In this document: piece by piece, positions 6,304 to 13,157 of the stretch
Position numbering within the stretch: the stretch's first letter is position 1
Layout of the letters: each line of letters begins with the position of its first letter
Source: JAHEJA01 sp965656445
Lineage (GTDB): Bacteria; Pseudomonadota; Alphaproteobacteria; Rhodobacterales; Rhodobacteraceae
NCBI GenBank assembly: GCA_965656445.1
Contig: CBFHKO010000021.1
Coordinates: 1 to 14,089, forward strand
DNA length: 14,089 nucleotides
Direction of reading: 5' to 3'
The notes under the pieces: model-generated
Seen by the model: only the letters and a program-made list of their open reading frames with translations
Told to the model about the DNA's origin: nothing
Databases searched by the model: none
Translations under genes and position numbers: made by a program

Positions 6304-6642
6304 ATGAAAAAGATCGAAGCCATCATTAAACCATTCAAACTGGATGAAGTAAAAGAGGCATTACAAGAGGTCGGTGTACAAGGTCTTTCTGTGATTGAAG
6401 TCAAAGGCTTCGGCCGTCAAAAAGGCCACACAGAATTGTACCGCGGCGCAGAATATGTTGTTGATTTCCTACCGAAAGTGAAAATCGACGTGGTTTTGGA
6501 CGACGATCAAGTTGACGCCGCCATCGAAGCCATCGTAGACGCCGCAAAGACTGATAAAATTGGGGACGGCAAAATTTTTGTAAGCCCCGTAGAACAAGCC
6601 ATTCGCATCCGCACCGGTGAGACCGGTTCAGACGCCCTATAA
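6304..6642 (+). CDS. glnB: nitrogen regulatory protein PII (GlnB)
   Basis: This 112-residue protein is the standard PII length. It begins 'MKKIEAIIKPFKLDEVKEAL'. The T-loop (about 37-55) carries 'GRQKGHTELYRGAEY' with Tyr51, the uridylylation site, and the B-loop region carries 'KIGDGKIFV' (85-93), a nucleotide-binding signature. PII trimers sense ATP/ADP, 2-oxoglutarate and, through GlnD uridylylation, glutamine. They control GlnE, NtrB and ammonium transport. An AGGAGG lies 5 nt before the ATG. glnA follows after 23 bp with no terminator, so this is the usual alphaproteobacterial glnBA operon. Tyr51 and glnA linkage point to GlnB rather than the GlnK paralogue normally linked to amtB. Confidence 0.97.
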   Translation: MKKIEAIIKPFKLDEVKEALQEVGVQGLSVIEVKGFGRQKGHTELYRGAEYVVDFLPKVKIDVVLDDDQVDAAIEAIVDAAKTDKIGDGKIFVSPVEQAIRIRTGETGSDAL

Positions 6643-6665
6643 TCACGATCAAGAGAGGAAAGATC

Positions 6666-8072
6666 ATGAGCGCAGAGAAAATGCTAAAGCTCATCGCAGA
6701 CGAAGGCGTTGAATACGTTGACGTTCGCTTTACTGACACACGCGGCAAGCTACAGCACGTCACTGTATGTGCAGATCTCGTTGACGAAGACTTCATCGAA
6801 GAAGGCTTTATGTTCGACGGTTCATCTATCGCAGGTTGGAAATCAATCGAATCTTCTGACATGAAATTGATGTTGGACACAGACAGCTGCTATGTTGATC
6901 CCTTCTACGCGGAAAAAACATTGTGCGTTCACTGCTCTATCGTTGAGCCTGACACAGGTGAATCATATGAGCGTGACCCACGTGGCACAGCGGAAAAAGC
7001 CGAAGCTTATTTGAAAGCCTCCGGCATTGGTGATGTGGCATACATGGGCCCAGAAGCCGAATTCTTTATCTTCGATGATGTTCGTTATTCAAACACAATG
7101 AACAAAGTCTCTTTCGAAGTCGACGCAATCGACGGATCATGGAACACAGATACAGAATACGAAATGGGCAACACCGGTCACCGTCCTGGCGTTAAAGGCG
7201 GATATTTCCCAGTTAACCCAATCGATGACGCGCAAGACCTACGTGCAGAAATGCTTTCAACAATGAAGCGTATCGGCATGAAAGTTGACAAACACCACCA
7301 CGAAGTGGCGTCTTGCCAGCACGAGCTTGGATTGATCTTTGGTACGTTGACAGAGCAAGCTGACAACATCCAGAAATACAAATACATCATCCACAACGTT
7401 GCGCATGCTTACGGCAAATCAGCGACCTTTATGCCAAAGCCAATCGCAGGCGACAACGGCACAGGGATGCACGTAAACATGTCTATCTGGAAAGATGGCA
7501 AGCCATTGTTTGCAGGTGATAAATACGCGGATCTTTCACAAGAAGCCTTGTATTTCATCGGTGGTGTTTTGAAGCACGCGAAGTCATTGAATGCCTTCAC
7601 AAACCCATCAACAAACTCTTACAAGCGTTTGATCCCAGGGTTCGAAGCTCCTGTTCTTCGTGCGTATTCTGCGCGTAACCGCTCTGGCTGTGTTCGTATC
7701 CCTTGGACTGAATCACCAAAGGCAAAGCGTGTAGAAGCCCGTTTCCCTGATCCATCTGCAAACCCATACCTTTGCTTTGCAGCCCTCTTGATGGCTGGCC
7801 TAGACGGCATCAAGAACAAGATCGATCCAGGTGAAGCAATGGACAAGAACTTGTATGACCTGCCTGCGGAAGAATTGGCAGAAATCCCAACAGTTTGCGG
7901 ATCACTGCGCGAAGCAATGGAAGAACTACAAGCGGATCACGAATACCTCATCGCAGGTGACGTGTTCACCAAAGACCAAATCGAAGGCTACATTGGCCTC
8001 AAGATGGAAGAAATCGAACAGTACGAGCACACACCACACCCAGTGGAATACGGCATGTACTACAGCTGCTAA
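6666..8072 (+). CDS. glnA: glutamine synthetase type I (GlnA)
   Basis: This 468-residue protein has the full GSI length. Signature segments include 'MFDGSSIAGW' (49-58), 'GPEAEFFIFD' (128-137) with metal-binding Glu residues, 'KPIAGDNGTGMHVN' (258-271) with His269, 'FTNPSTNSYKRLIPGFEAP' (311-329), and 'ARNRSGCVRIP' (336-346) with Arg339. Tyr397 in 'NLYDLP' is the adenylylation site used by GlnE in GSI-beta enzymes. It makes glutamine from glutamate, ammonium and ATP in the cytoplasm, as a dodecamer. The start is set by the GAGAGGAAAG ribosome-binding site. It is co-transcribed with glnB and closed by a strong terminator about 20 bp downstream. Confidence 0.98.
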   Translation: MSAEKMLKLIADEGVEYVDVRFTDTRGKLQHVTVCADLVDEDFIEEGFMFDGSSIAGWKSIESSDMKLMLDTDSCYVDPFYAEKTLCVHCSIVEPDTGESYERDPRGTAEKAEAYLKASGIGDVAYMGPEAEFFIFDDVRYSNTMNKVSFEVDAIDGSWNTDTEYEMGNTGHRPGVKGGYFPVNPIDDAQDLRAEMLSTMKRIGMKVDKHHHEVASCQHELGLIFGTLTEQADNIQKYKYIIHNVAHAYGKSATFMPKPIAGDNGTGMHVNMSIWKDGKPLFAGDKYADLSQEALYFIGGVLKHAKSLNAFTNPSTNSYKRLIPGFEAPVLRAYSARNRSGCVRIPWTESPKAKRVEARFPDPSANPYLCFAALLMAGLDGIKNKIDPGEAMDKNLYDLPAEELAEIPTVCGSLREAMEELQADHEYLIAGDVFTKDQIEGYIGLKMEEIEQYEHTPHPVEYGMYYSC

Positions 8073-8092
8073 TTTGCAGTCTTAGATTACGG

Positions 8093-8120
8093 AAACGGCG
8101 GTCCAAGTGGCCGCCGTTTT
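8093..8120 (+). terminator. rho-independent terminator of glnBA
   Basis: A perfect 9-bp stem AAACGGCGG (8093-8101) / CCGCCGTTT (8111-8119) with a 9-nt loop is followed by TTCT, 20 bp after the glnA stop. The T-run is short, but position and stem strength are typical. Confidence 0.8.
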
Positions 8121-8143
8121 CTATTGAGCCGCCCTTCAAACAA

Positions 8144-8166
8144 CAAAAAAGTGGGACAAGCCCACT
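8144..8166 (-). terminator. rho-independent terminator of the Flp-like gene
   Basis: Read on the minus strand, AGTGGG (8166-8161), loop CTTGT, CCCACT (8155-8150) is followed by TTTTTG. This is a compact hairpin with a clear T-run, 30 bp after the stop of the minus-strand small gene. It is arranged tail to tail with the glnA terminator. Confidence 0.8.
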
Positions 8167-8196
8167 CTCATTGTTCAGGCTACACCCCTAAATTAA

Positions 8197-8427
8197 TTAG
8201 TTGCAGATACGCACCGGCGGTCCATAAACGGCCGCAATCACGGTTACGCCCTTCTGGCATTCTTCCCAATGGCTCATATAGGTCGTTGCAATATTTAACT
8301 TGCGCAACATGGGGTCCTTCAAGGCGCCTGCTGCGGCGACACTCCCTGCAACAGCAACCGCAGTTAAGACAACCCAATCCACTGTGACGGCACCTGATTG
8401 ATCACTCCAAAATTCTCGTAAACGCAC
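8197..8427 (-). CDS. Flp/Fap pilin-like small membrane protein
   Basis: This 76-residue protein has a short charged leader 'MRLREFWSDQSG' followed by 'AVTVDWVVLTAVAVAGSVAA', the pattern of a type IVb prepilin: a leader ending in Gly, an acidic residue five positions later (Asp17, where Flp pilins have Glu) and a hydrophobic helix. The tail (40-76) carries Cys57 and Cys75. It starts at a GTG with AAGGAG about 8 nt upstream. Flp pilins are processed by a TadV-type peptidase and assembled by Tad machinery, but no tad gene lies nearby. It is a monocistronic orphan and might be a pseudopilin-like membrane protein rather than a major pilin. The acidic Asp in place of Glu and Trp in place of Tyr are departures from the Flp consensus. 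Confidence 0.72.
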   Translation of the reverse strand: MRLREFWSDQSGAVTVDWVVLTAVAVAGSVAAAGALKDPMLRKLNIATTYMSHWEECQKGVTVIAAVYGPPVRICN

Positions 8428-8527
8428 AGAGAATACTCCTTACTCTCGATATTTAGTCGGTTTTGTCAGGAGATTGTGTTCCGATTGAGGCAAAAACTGT
8501 GCGATTTGCGGACCATCGTTAATTTGG

Positions 8528-9262
8528 CTAAGCAGGTTTTCTTAGGACAAAGGTGTGAATGCCGAAAATAACAGCTTGCGTGTCGGGCAGTTTGACAAGA
8601 GTTTGCCGCTCTGACCTCAGAAAGCGATCCTGCGAACGCTCTTCCTCGCTCCGCTCCAAGCTGCGGGTTTGAGGTAAATGCAAGGTTGGCACATCATAGG
8701 TAAGCACATTGAACCGCCACAAAGGGCGGTCCACCTGAAGCCCATCAAACAATCGCTGGACACGCTTGGCGATGTTCGCATCATAACTATCAATTGGCTC
8801 GTGAATGGCCCCAAGAGGCCGCATAAATTTATCTGCCAATGACCAACTGGCCGGAAAACAAAGGCATGCCCCCGTCAACACATGCTCGTCGCCCTGTTTT
8901 TGCAAAATGCAAAAGTCATTTTGGACCAGACACGTCAGGGTTCCCATGGGGTCATCGAAATCGATCGACACCATTTTCTCATCAGGACGCACAACAGTGC
9001 CAGAAGAGACACGATAATCGTCCCTTTGAGCGAGATAGTCCAATAACACACTCAACAATTCATCCGCTGCTGGTCTTGCCCTGTCATCTAAGGCAATCAC
9101 GTCGGAGCGATAGTCCCGCAACAGGCGCTCGCGTTCCCCCATTTGACCTGAAAAGGCGTCATCTACATGAATCCAGTCGCTTGGATCAAGCGGTTGAACC
9201 CCTGGTAAATTCCGAGGGTTGGTATGATCAAAGGGAAGCGTGGATTGCAAAATGTCTGTCAT
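8528..9262 (-). CDS. DUF3445 / heme-dependent oxidative N-demethylase alpha-subunit-like protein
   Basis: This 244-residue protein carries the hallmarks of the DUF3445 family (PF11927, named after the alpha subunit of a heme-dependent oxidative N-demethylase). 'LVQNDFCILQKQ' (112-123), 'LTGACLCFPASWSLADKFMRPL' split over 129-150, 'AIHEPIDSY' (152-160) and the C-terminal 'RSERQTLVKLPDTQAVIFGI' (216-235) are the conserved blocks. In the studied enzyme this subunit has a PAS-like fold that binds heme and removes methyl groups from amines such as dimethylamine. Whether this homologue is an enzyme is unknown, and no partner subunits are adjacent. It is divergent from dddP across 99 bp. The ribosome-binding site before the ATG is weak (GAAGAA). 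Confidence 0.85.
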   Translation of the reverse strand: MTDILQSTLPFDHTNPRNLPGVQPLDPSDWIHVDDAFSGQMGERERLLRDYRSDVIALDDRARPAADELLSVLLDYLAQRDDYRVSSGTVVRPDEKMVSIDFDDPMGTLTCLVQNDFCILQKQGDEHVLTGACLCFPASWSLADKFMRPLGAIHEPIDSYDANIAKRVQRLFDGLQVDRPLWRFNVLTYDVPTLHLPQTRSLERSEEERSQDRFLRSERQTLVKLPDTQAVIFGIHTFVLRKPA

Positions 9263-9361
9263 TTCTTCGAGAGTTTACCAATTTGCGGCACAGATCAAGT
9301 CGTAAACAGACAGGACGTGATCAAAATTCTCTTGAAAGCTGATCGAAACGAGGAGGTCCTG
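9263..9361. promoter_or_regulatory. divergent promoter region between the DUF3445 gene and dddP
   Basis: These 99 bp must carry the promoters of both divergent genes. GATCAA occurs as a direct repeat at 9293-9298 and 9319-9324, and a third GATC at 9341. I see no clear dyad or consensus -35/-10 pair. AGGAGG (9351-9356) is the dddP ribosome-binding site. Substrate-induced expression is reported for some ddd genes, but no regulator gene lies next to it. Confidence 0.45.
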
Positions 9362-10702
9362 ATGAACACGCATTTTCGAGATACCCGCAAGATTGATCCA
9401 ACGCGCGGCGAGATGCTTGCCGATAATACTCCCAACGATCAAAACAGAGTGGAAATTGGCCCAACACGTTTAGCCATTTCGGAATGGGACGCTGCGGGTT
9501 TGATCATGCCTGATTTACAGGCAATGCGCCGCTATCGGTGGGAACGGTTGACCCAACACATCGTTGATCGCGATTATGGCGGCATCCTCATGTTTGATCC
9601 CCTCAACATACGCTATGCAACCGACAGCACAAATATGCAGCTATGGAATACGCACAACCCATTTCGGGCGGTTCTTGTCTGTGCGGATGGATATATGGTG
9701 ATATGGGATTATAAAAATTCACCTTTCCTGAGCGAATTCAACCCCTTGGTGCGCGAACAGCGATCAGGCGCTGACCTGTTCTATTTTGATCGCGGAGACA
9801 AGGTTGATGTCGCTGCGGATAAATTTTCTAACGAAGTTCGTGAATTGATCCAAGAGCATAGCGGCGGCAACAAGCGCCTCGGCGTGGATAAAATCATGCT
9901 GCATGGTCTGCGCGCTTTAGAGGCGCAAGGCTTTGACATCATGGAAGGCGAAGAGCTCACCGAAAAAGCGCGCAGCATTAAGGGTCCTGATGAAATTTTA
10001 GCAATGCGCTGCGCCTCTCATGCCTGTGAAACAGCGGTTGCCGAAATGGAGCGCGTGGCGCGCAACGGTGTCCCACAAGGAGATATGAGCGAAGATGATA
10101 TTTGGGCGGTTCTGCATGCGGAAAATATTCGCCGTGGCGGAGAATGGATTGAAACACGTCTCTTGGCCTCTGGCCCGCGAACAAATCCGTGGTTCCAAGA
10201 ATGCGGGCCTCGTATTGTGCAAAACAATGAAATCGTGGCCTTTGATACGGACCTCGTCGGGTCTTATGGAATTTGTGTCGATATTAGCCGCACCTGGTGG
10301 ATCGGTGATCAGGCCCCTCGCCCCGATATGATCTATGCGATGCAACATGGCCATGAACACATAATGCAAAATATGGAGATGTTAAAACCTGGGGTCCATA
10401 TGTCTGAGCTCAGCCGACACACTCATGTCTTGGATGCTCAATTTCAAAACGGCAAATATGGATGTTTGATGCATGGTGTCGGGCTCTGTGATGAATGGCC
10501 CTTGATCGCCTACCCTGACAAAATGGTTGAGGGGGCTTATGATTATCACCTCGAAGCAGGCATGGTGCTCTGTGTTGAGGCTTTGGTTTCACCTGAGGGC
10601 GGTGATTTTTCCATCAAACTTGAGGATCAGGTTTTGATTACAGAAGATGGATATGAAAACCTGAGCAAATATCCCTTTGATCCCCGCCTGATGGGCACAT
10701 AA
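9362..10702 (+). CDS. dddP: DMSP lyase DddP (iron-dependent, M24 peptidase fold)
   Basis: This 446-residue protein cleaves dimethylsulfoniopropionate to dimethyl sulfide and acrylate in the cytoplasm. It has the two-domain creatinase/aminopeptidase P (M24) fold: N-terminal domain 1-200 ('MFDPLNIRYATDSTNMQLWN', 77-96) and a pita-bread C-terminal domain. The metal ligands reported for the Ruegeria lacuscaerulensis DddP structure are all present at the same numbers: Asp295, Asp297, Asp307, His371, Glu406 and Glu421. Tyr366 and Asp377, described as mechanistically important, are also conserved. The start was chosen at the ATG with AGGAGG 5 nt upstream, which removes a 46-residue open extension overlapping the divergent gene. 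The family is common in roseobacters. It appears monocistronic, with a hairpin just after the stop. It sits between glnBA and purB. Confidence 0.96.
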   Translation: MNTHFRDTRKIDPTRGEMLADNTPNDQNRVEIGPTRLAISEWDAAGLIMPDLQAMRRYRWERLTQHIVDRDYGGILMFDPLNIRYATDSTNMQLWNTHNPFRAVLVCADGYMVIWDYKNSPFLSEFNPLVREQRSGADLFYFDRGDKVDVAADKFSNEVRELIQEHSGGNKRLGVDKIMLHGLRALEAQGFDIMEGEELTEKARSIKGPDEILAMRCASHACETAVAEMERVARNGVPQGDMSEDDIWAVLHAENIRRGGEWIETRLLASGPRTNPWFQECGPRIVQNNEIVAFDTDLVGSYGICVDISRTWWIGDQAPRPDMIYAMQHGHEHIMQNMEMLKPGVHMSELSRHTHVLDAQFQNGKYGCLMHGVGLCDEWPLIAYPDKMVEGAYDYHLEAGMVLCVEALVSPEGGDFSIKLEDQVLITEDGYENLSKYPFDPRLMGT

Positions 10703-10705
10703 ACA

Positions 10706-10725
10706 AAGGGGCCGTCAGGCCCCTT
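10706..10725. terminator. bidirectional hairpin between dddP and the LytTR gene
   Basis: A perfect 8-bp stem AAGGGGCC/GGCCCCTT with loop GTCA lies between the convergent stops (10702 and 10728). On the minus strand it is followed by TGTTT, on the plus strand by GATTA, so termination is likely in both directions but without a long T-run. Confidence 0.75.
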
Positions 10726-10727
10726 GA

Positions 10728-11543
10728 TTAAGTGTGGATCGGAATGGACATATCAAAGAGCCATTTTTGAACCGGATCGCGTCTTGTGCGGGCGACTGAG
10801 ATTTCTGTGCCATCCTCAACCACGATCACCAGCTTTTCATCCCGACAGCGCGCTTCGCTGATTGAATATTTCGGAACCCAGTAAGAGCGATGTGGCTGAA
10901 TGCCGTCTTCTGAGCTGAGAACATTGACCAGATCCTTCATGCGCGTGCGCTCAACAAAGGAGCCCGATTTGGTATAAATACAAACGCGGTGTTCATTGGC
11001 GCGCACATACAAAAGGTCATGAATGGAAAATTCCCGATCCCCAATCATGAGCAAGTCTGACTCTTTCTGATTCAGAGGAAAGAAAAAGATGTGGTGAAAG
11101 AACAGCCACTCAAACGGGATCATCCGCAATACCGCAATCCCATACATCGATGCAAAACTGGCACCAATAAGGTCAGCAGGAAGCAAAACCACCGCGCCAA
11201 TTTCTAACATAACAAAGGTAGAAGCAGCCGTTGCAGCCAATGTTCCAAAGATTTGATTATAAATTGGTGTCTTGCCACTAGGCCAGAGCCACAAGACTGC
11301 AAAAATGATCGACAAGTGTGTGGCTAGGTAAACCATGCTCCCGACAATCCACAACACAGCAACAAGACCATAACGTTCCGCTGAGTCAAAGGCGCTGGGA
11401 TTAAAGGTCGTGTGCAAAAATCCAACAATGAGGAAATACGCCAAGACACGCGGGCTCAGCATGCGTTTCCAAAATTCTGGCCATGAAACACGCTGTGTCT
11501 GACAGAATGGAAATGCAAAATCAAAGTCACGCATCTTGTTCAT
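10728..11543 (-). CDS. membrane-anchored LytTR-domain transcriptional regulator
   Basis: This 271-residue protein has an N-terminal membrane part with about four hydrophobic segments (roughly 33-45, 58-88, 98-122 and 126-155). A LytTR DNA-binding domain follows (about 163-262) with 'IHDLLYVRANEHRVCIYT' (174-191), 'ERTRMKDLVNVL' (198-209) and 'QPHRSYWVPKYSI' (216-228), the usual LytTR pattern. This layout resembles membrane-bound LytTR regulators seen in alphaproteobacteria rather than a response regulator; no receiver domain is present. The start was placed at the second of three clustered ATGs because AGGATGG is correctly spaced for it. The upstream ATG would have its GG adjacent. It is divergent from purB. 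Target genes are unknown. Confidence 0.85.
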   Translation of the reverse strand: MNKMRDFDFAFPFCQTQRVSWPEFWKRMLSPRVLAYFLIVGFLHTTFNPSAFDSAERYGLVAVLWIVGSMVYLATHLSIIFAVLWLWPSGKTPIYNQIFGTLAATAASTFVMLEIGAVVLLPADLIGASFASMYGIAVLRMIPFEWLFFHHIFFFPLNQKESDLLMIGDREFSIHDLLYVRANEHRVCIYTKSGSFVERTRMKDLVNVLSSEDGIQPHRSYWVPKYSISEARCRDEKLVIVVEDGTEISVARTRRDPVQKWLFDMSIPIHT

Positions 11544-11574
11544 ATGGTCCATCCTTTACAGTGAGATTCTTTTT

Positions 11575-11601
11575 CGATTGTCAGAGATGCCATGGCAATC
11601 G
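11575..11601. promoter_or_regulatory. inverted repeat in the LytTR-gene/purB intergenic region
   Basis: CGATTGTCA (11575-11583) and TGGCAATCG (11593-11601) form a 9-bp dyad with one G-T position around a 9-bp spacer. It lies 32 bp upstream of the LytTR gene start and about 126 bp upstream of purB. It could be an operator for either gene or a leader hairpin. No T-run follows, so it is not a terminator. Confidence 0.4.
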
Positions 11602-11727
11602 TTCGAATTTCAGGAAAAACTAAGGCTGGAATGTGTCATACTCTCCCAAACAGGGGCCACACCCTTGTTGTTCAATGAAATAGGCGGTAAACGCAGGCCA
11701 ACATCCCTTAGGAAAAAGGCACTTCTT

Positions 11728-13032
11728 ATGATCCCTCGTTATTCTCGTCCTGACATGGTCGCTATTTGGTCCCCCGAAAGCAAATTTCGCATTTGGTATG
11801 AAATCGAAGCGAACGCCTGCGAAGCCATGGCAAATCTCGGTGTGATTCCTCGCGAAAATGCGGATGCTGTTTGGAAAGCCAAGGACGTAGAATTTGATGT
11901 CGCCCGCATTGATGAAATTGAAGCGGTCACAAAACATGACGTCATTGCATTCCTCACGCACCTTGCCGAACACATCGGCAATGACGAGGCACGCTTTGTT
12001 CACCAAGGCATGACAAGTTCTGATGTTTTGGATACTTGTTTCAATGTTCAATTGGTCCGCGCCGCTGACATTCTTCTTAAAGACATGGATGGTCTCTTGG
12101 CCGCCTTAAAAAAACGCGCCCATGAACACAAGGACACCGTTCGCATTGGCCGCAGCCATGGCATCCACGCCGAACCAACAACGATGGGTCTTACTTTTGC
12201 GCGCTTTTATGCGGAAATGGATCGCAACAAACGCCGCCTCGAAGTGGCCCGTGATGAAATCGCAACTGGTGCGATTTCCGGCGCGGTAGGAACGTTTGCC
12301 AATATTGATCCACGTGTCGAAGAATACGTCTGTGAACAACTCGGCCTGCAGCCTGAGCCCATTTCCACTCAAGTGATCCCACGCGATCGCCATGCCGCCT
12401 TTTTCGCAGCACTTGGCGTTGTGGCGTCTTCTATTGAAAACGTTGCAACTGAAGTCCGCCACATGCAGCGCACCGAAGTCCTAGAGGCCGAAGAGTTCTT
12501 TTCCAAAGGACAAAAAGGCAGCTCAGCGATGCCACATAAACGCAACCCTGTTCTGACTGAAAACCTAACAGGCTTGGCGCGTTTGGTTCGTATGTCTGTT
12601 GTACCTGCGATGGAAAATGTGGCTCTCTGGCATGAGCGTGACATTTCGCACAGCTCCGTTGAACGCAACATTGGACCCGACACAACAATCACCTTGGATT
12701 TTGCCTTGGCGCGTTTGACTTCTGTTGTTGAAAACTTGGTGATCTATCCAGACAACATGCTCGCGAACATGAACAAATTCCGTGGTCTCGTAATGTCACA
12801 GCGTGTTCTATTGGCCCTCACCCAAGCAGGTGTTAGCCGCGAAGATTCTTATCGCTTGGTTCAGCGCAATGCGATGAAAGTCTGGGAACAAGGCAAGGAT
12901 TTCAAAACAGAATTGCTTGCCGATGCAGACGTGACAGCGGCGCTCAGCGTCGAAGAGATCGAAGAGAAATTCGACCTCGGGTATCACACCAAACATGTTG
13001 ATACGATCTTTAAACGGGTCTTTGGAAATTAA
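11728..13032 (+). CDS. purB: adenylosuccinate lyase (PurB)
   Basis: This 434-residue protein is the usual length. It catalyses two beta-eliminations of fumarate in purine synthesis: SAICAR to AICAR, and adenylosuccinate to AMP. Visible signatures are 'MIPRYSRPDM' at the N-terminus, 'GMTSSDVLDTCFN' (94-106), 'GRSHGIHAEPTTMG' (141-154) with the catalytic-type His pair, and the fumarase/aspartase superfamily loop 'GSSAMPHKRNP' (264-274) with the expected mobile-loop Ser residues. 'HSSVERNIGPDTT' (308-320) also fits. The start at 11728 is chosen for its AGGAAAAAGG Shine-Dalgarno and its match to the family N-terminus. The frame is open for 64 codons further upstream, but that extension looks non-coding and overlaps the divergent LytTR gene. 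Confidence 0.97.
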   Translation: MIPRYSRPDMVAIWSPESKFRIWYEIEANACEAMANLGVIPRENADAVWKAKDVEFDVARIDEIEAVTKHDVIAFLTHLAEHIGNDEARFVHQGMTSSDVLDTCFNVQLVRAADILLKDMDGLLAALKKRAHEHKDTVRIGRSHGIHAEPTTMGLTFARFYAEMDRNKRRLEVARDEIATGAISGAVGTFANIDPRVEEYVCEQLGLQPEPISTQVIPRDRHAAFFAALGVVASSIENVATEVRHMQRTEVLEAEEFFSKGQKGSSAMPHKRNPVLTENLTGLARLVRMSVVPAMENVALWHERDISHSSVERNIGPDTTITLDFALARLTSVVENLVIYPDNMLANMNKFRGLVMSQRVLLALTQAGVSREDSYRLVQRNAMKVWEQGKDFKTELLADADVTAALSVEEIEEKFDLGYHTKHVDTIFKRVFGN

Positions 13033-13040
13033 TAAAAATT

Positions 13041-13064
13041 AAGGGGCCTACGGGCTCCTTTTTT
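13041..13064 (+). terminator. rho-independent terminator of purB
   Basis: An 8-bp stem AAGGGGCC/GGCTCCTT (one G-T pair) with loop TACG is followed by TTTT, 9 bp after the purB stop. Flanking AAATT/AATTT can extend pairing slightly. It strongly resembles the dddP hairpin in stem sequence. Confidence 0.88.
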
Positions 13065-13111
13065 AATTTAAGCGCACCGCAGAAGGGACTGTTTTTATTA
13101 ACAATCTGTTT

Positions 13112-13124
13112 ACACTTAAAGTGT
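13112..13124. promoter_or_regulatory. palindrome upstream of fliG
   Basis: ACACTT-A-AAGTGT is a perfect 13-bp dyad with a one-base centre, 33 bp before the fliG start, in an AT-rich stretch. It could be an operator or part of the promoter. No clear -35/-10 pair could be assigned. Confidence 0.35.
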
Positions 13125-13157
13125 TATAAAAGTGGTCTAAATAGGATTAGGACCACC

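Noticed and set aside
6401..6880. 159-residue minus-strand open frame across glnB and glnA
   Set aside because: It lies antisense to two certain genes, has no recognisable domain and is a by-product of their codon use.
9224..9361. N-terminal extension of DddP
   Set aside because: The 46 extra codons overlap the start of the divergent gene, lack the family N-terminus and are followed by an ATG with a strong AGGAGG that restores published residue numbering.
9998..10369. Minus-strand open frame within dddP
   Set aside because: It is antisense to the catalytic domain of a certain gene, has no ribosome-binding site and no domain.
11536..11727. 64-codon N-terminal extension of PurB
   Set aside because: PurB starts with the conserved 'MIPRYSRPDM' at 11728 with a good ribosome-binding site; the upstream part overlaps the divergent gene start.
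11602..11727. Purine riboswitch upstream of purB
   Set aside because: No conserved purine-riboswitch loop or junction sequence and no terminator/antiterminator pair is visible.
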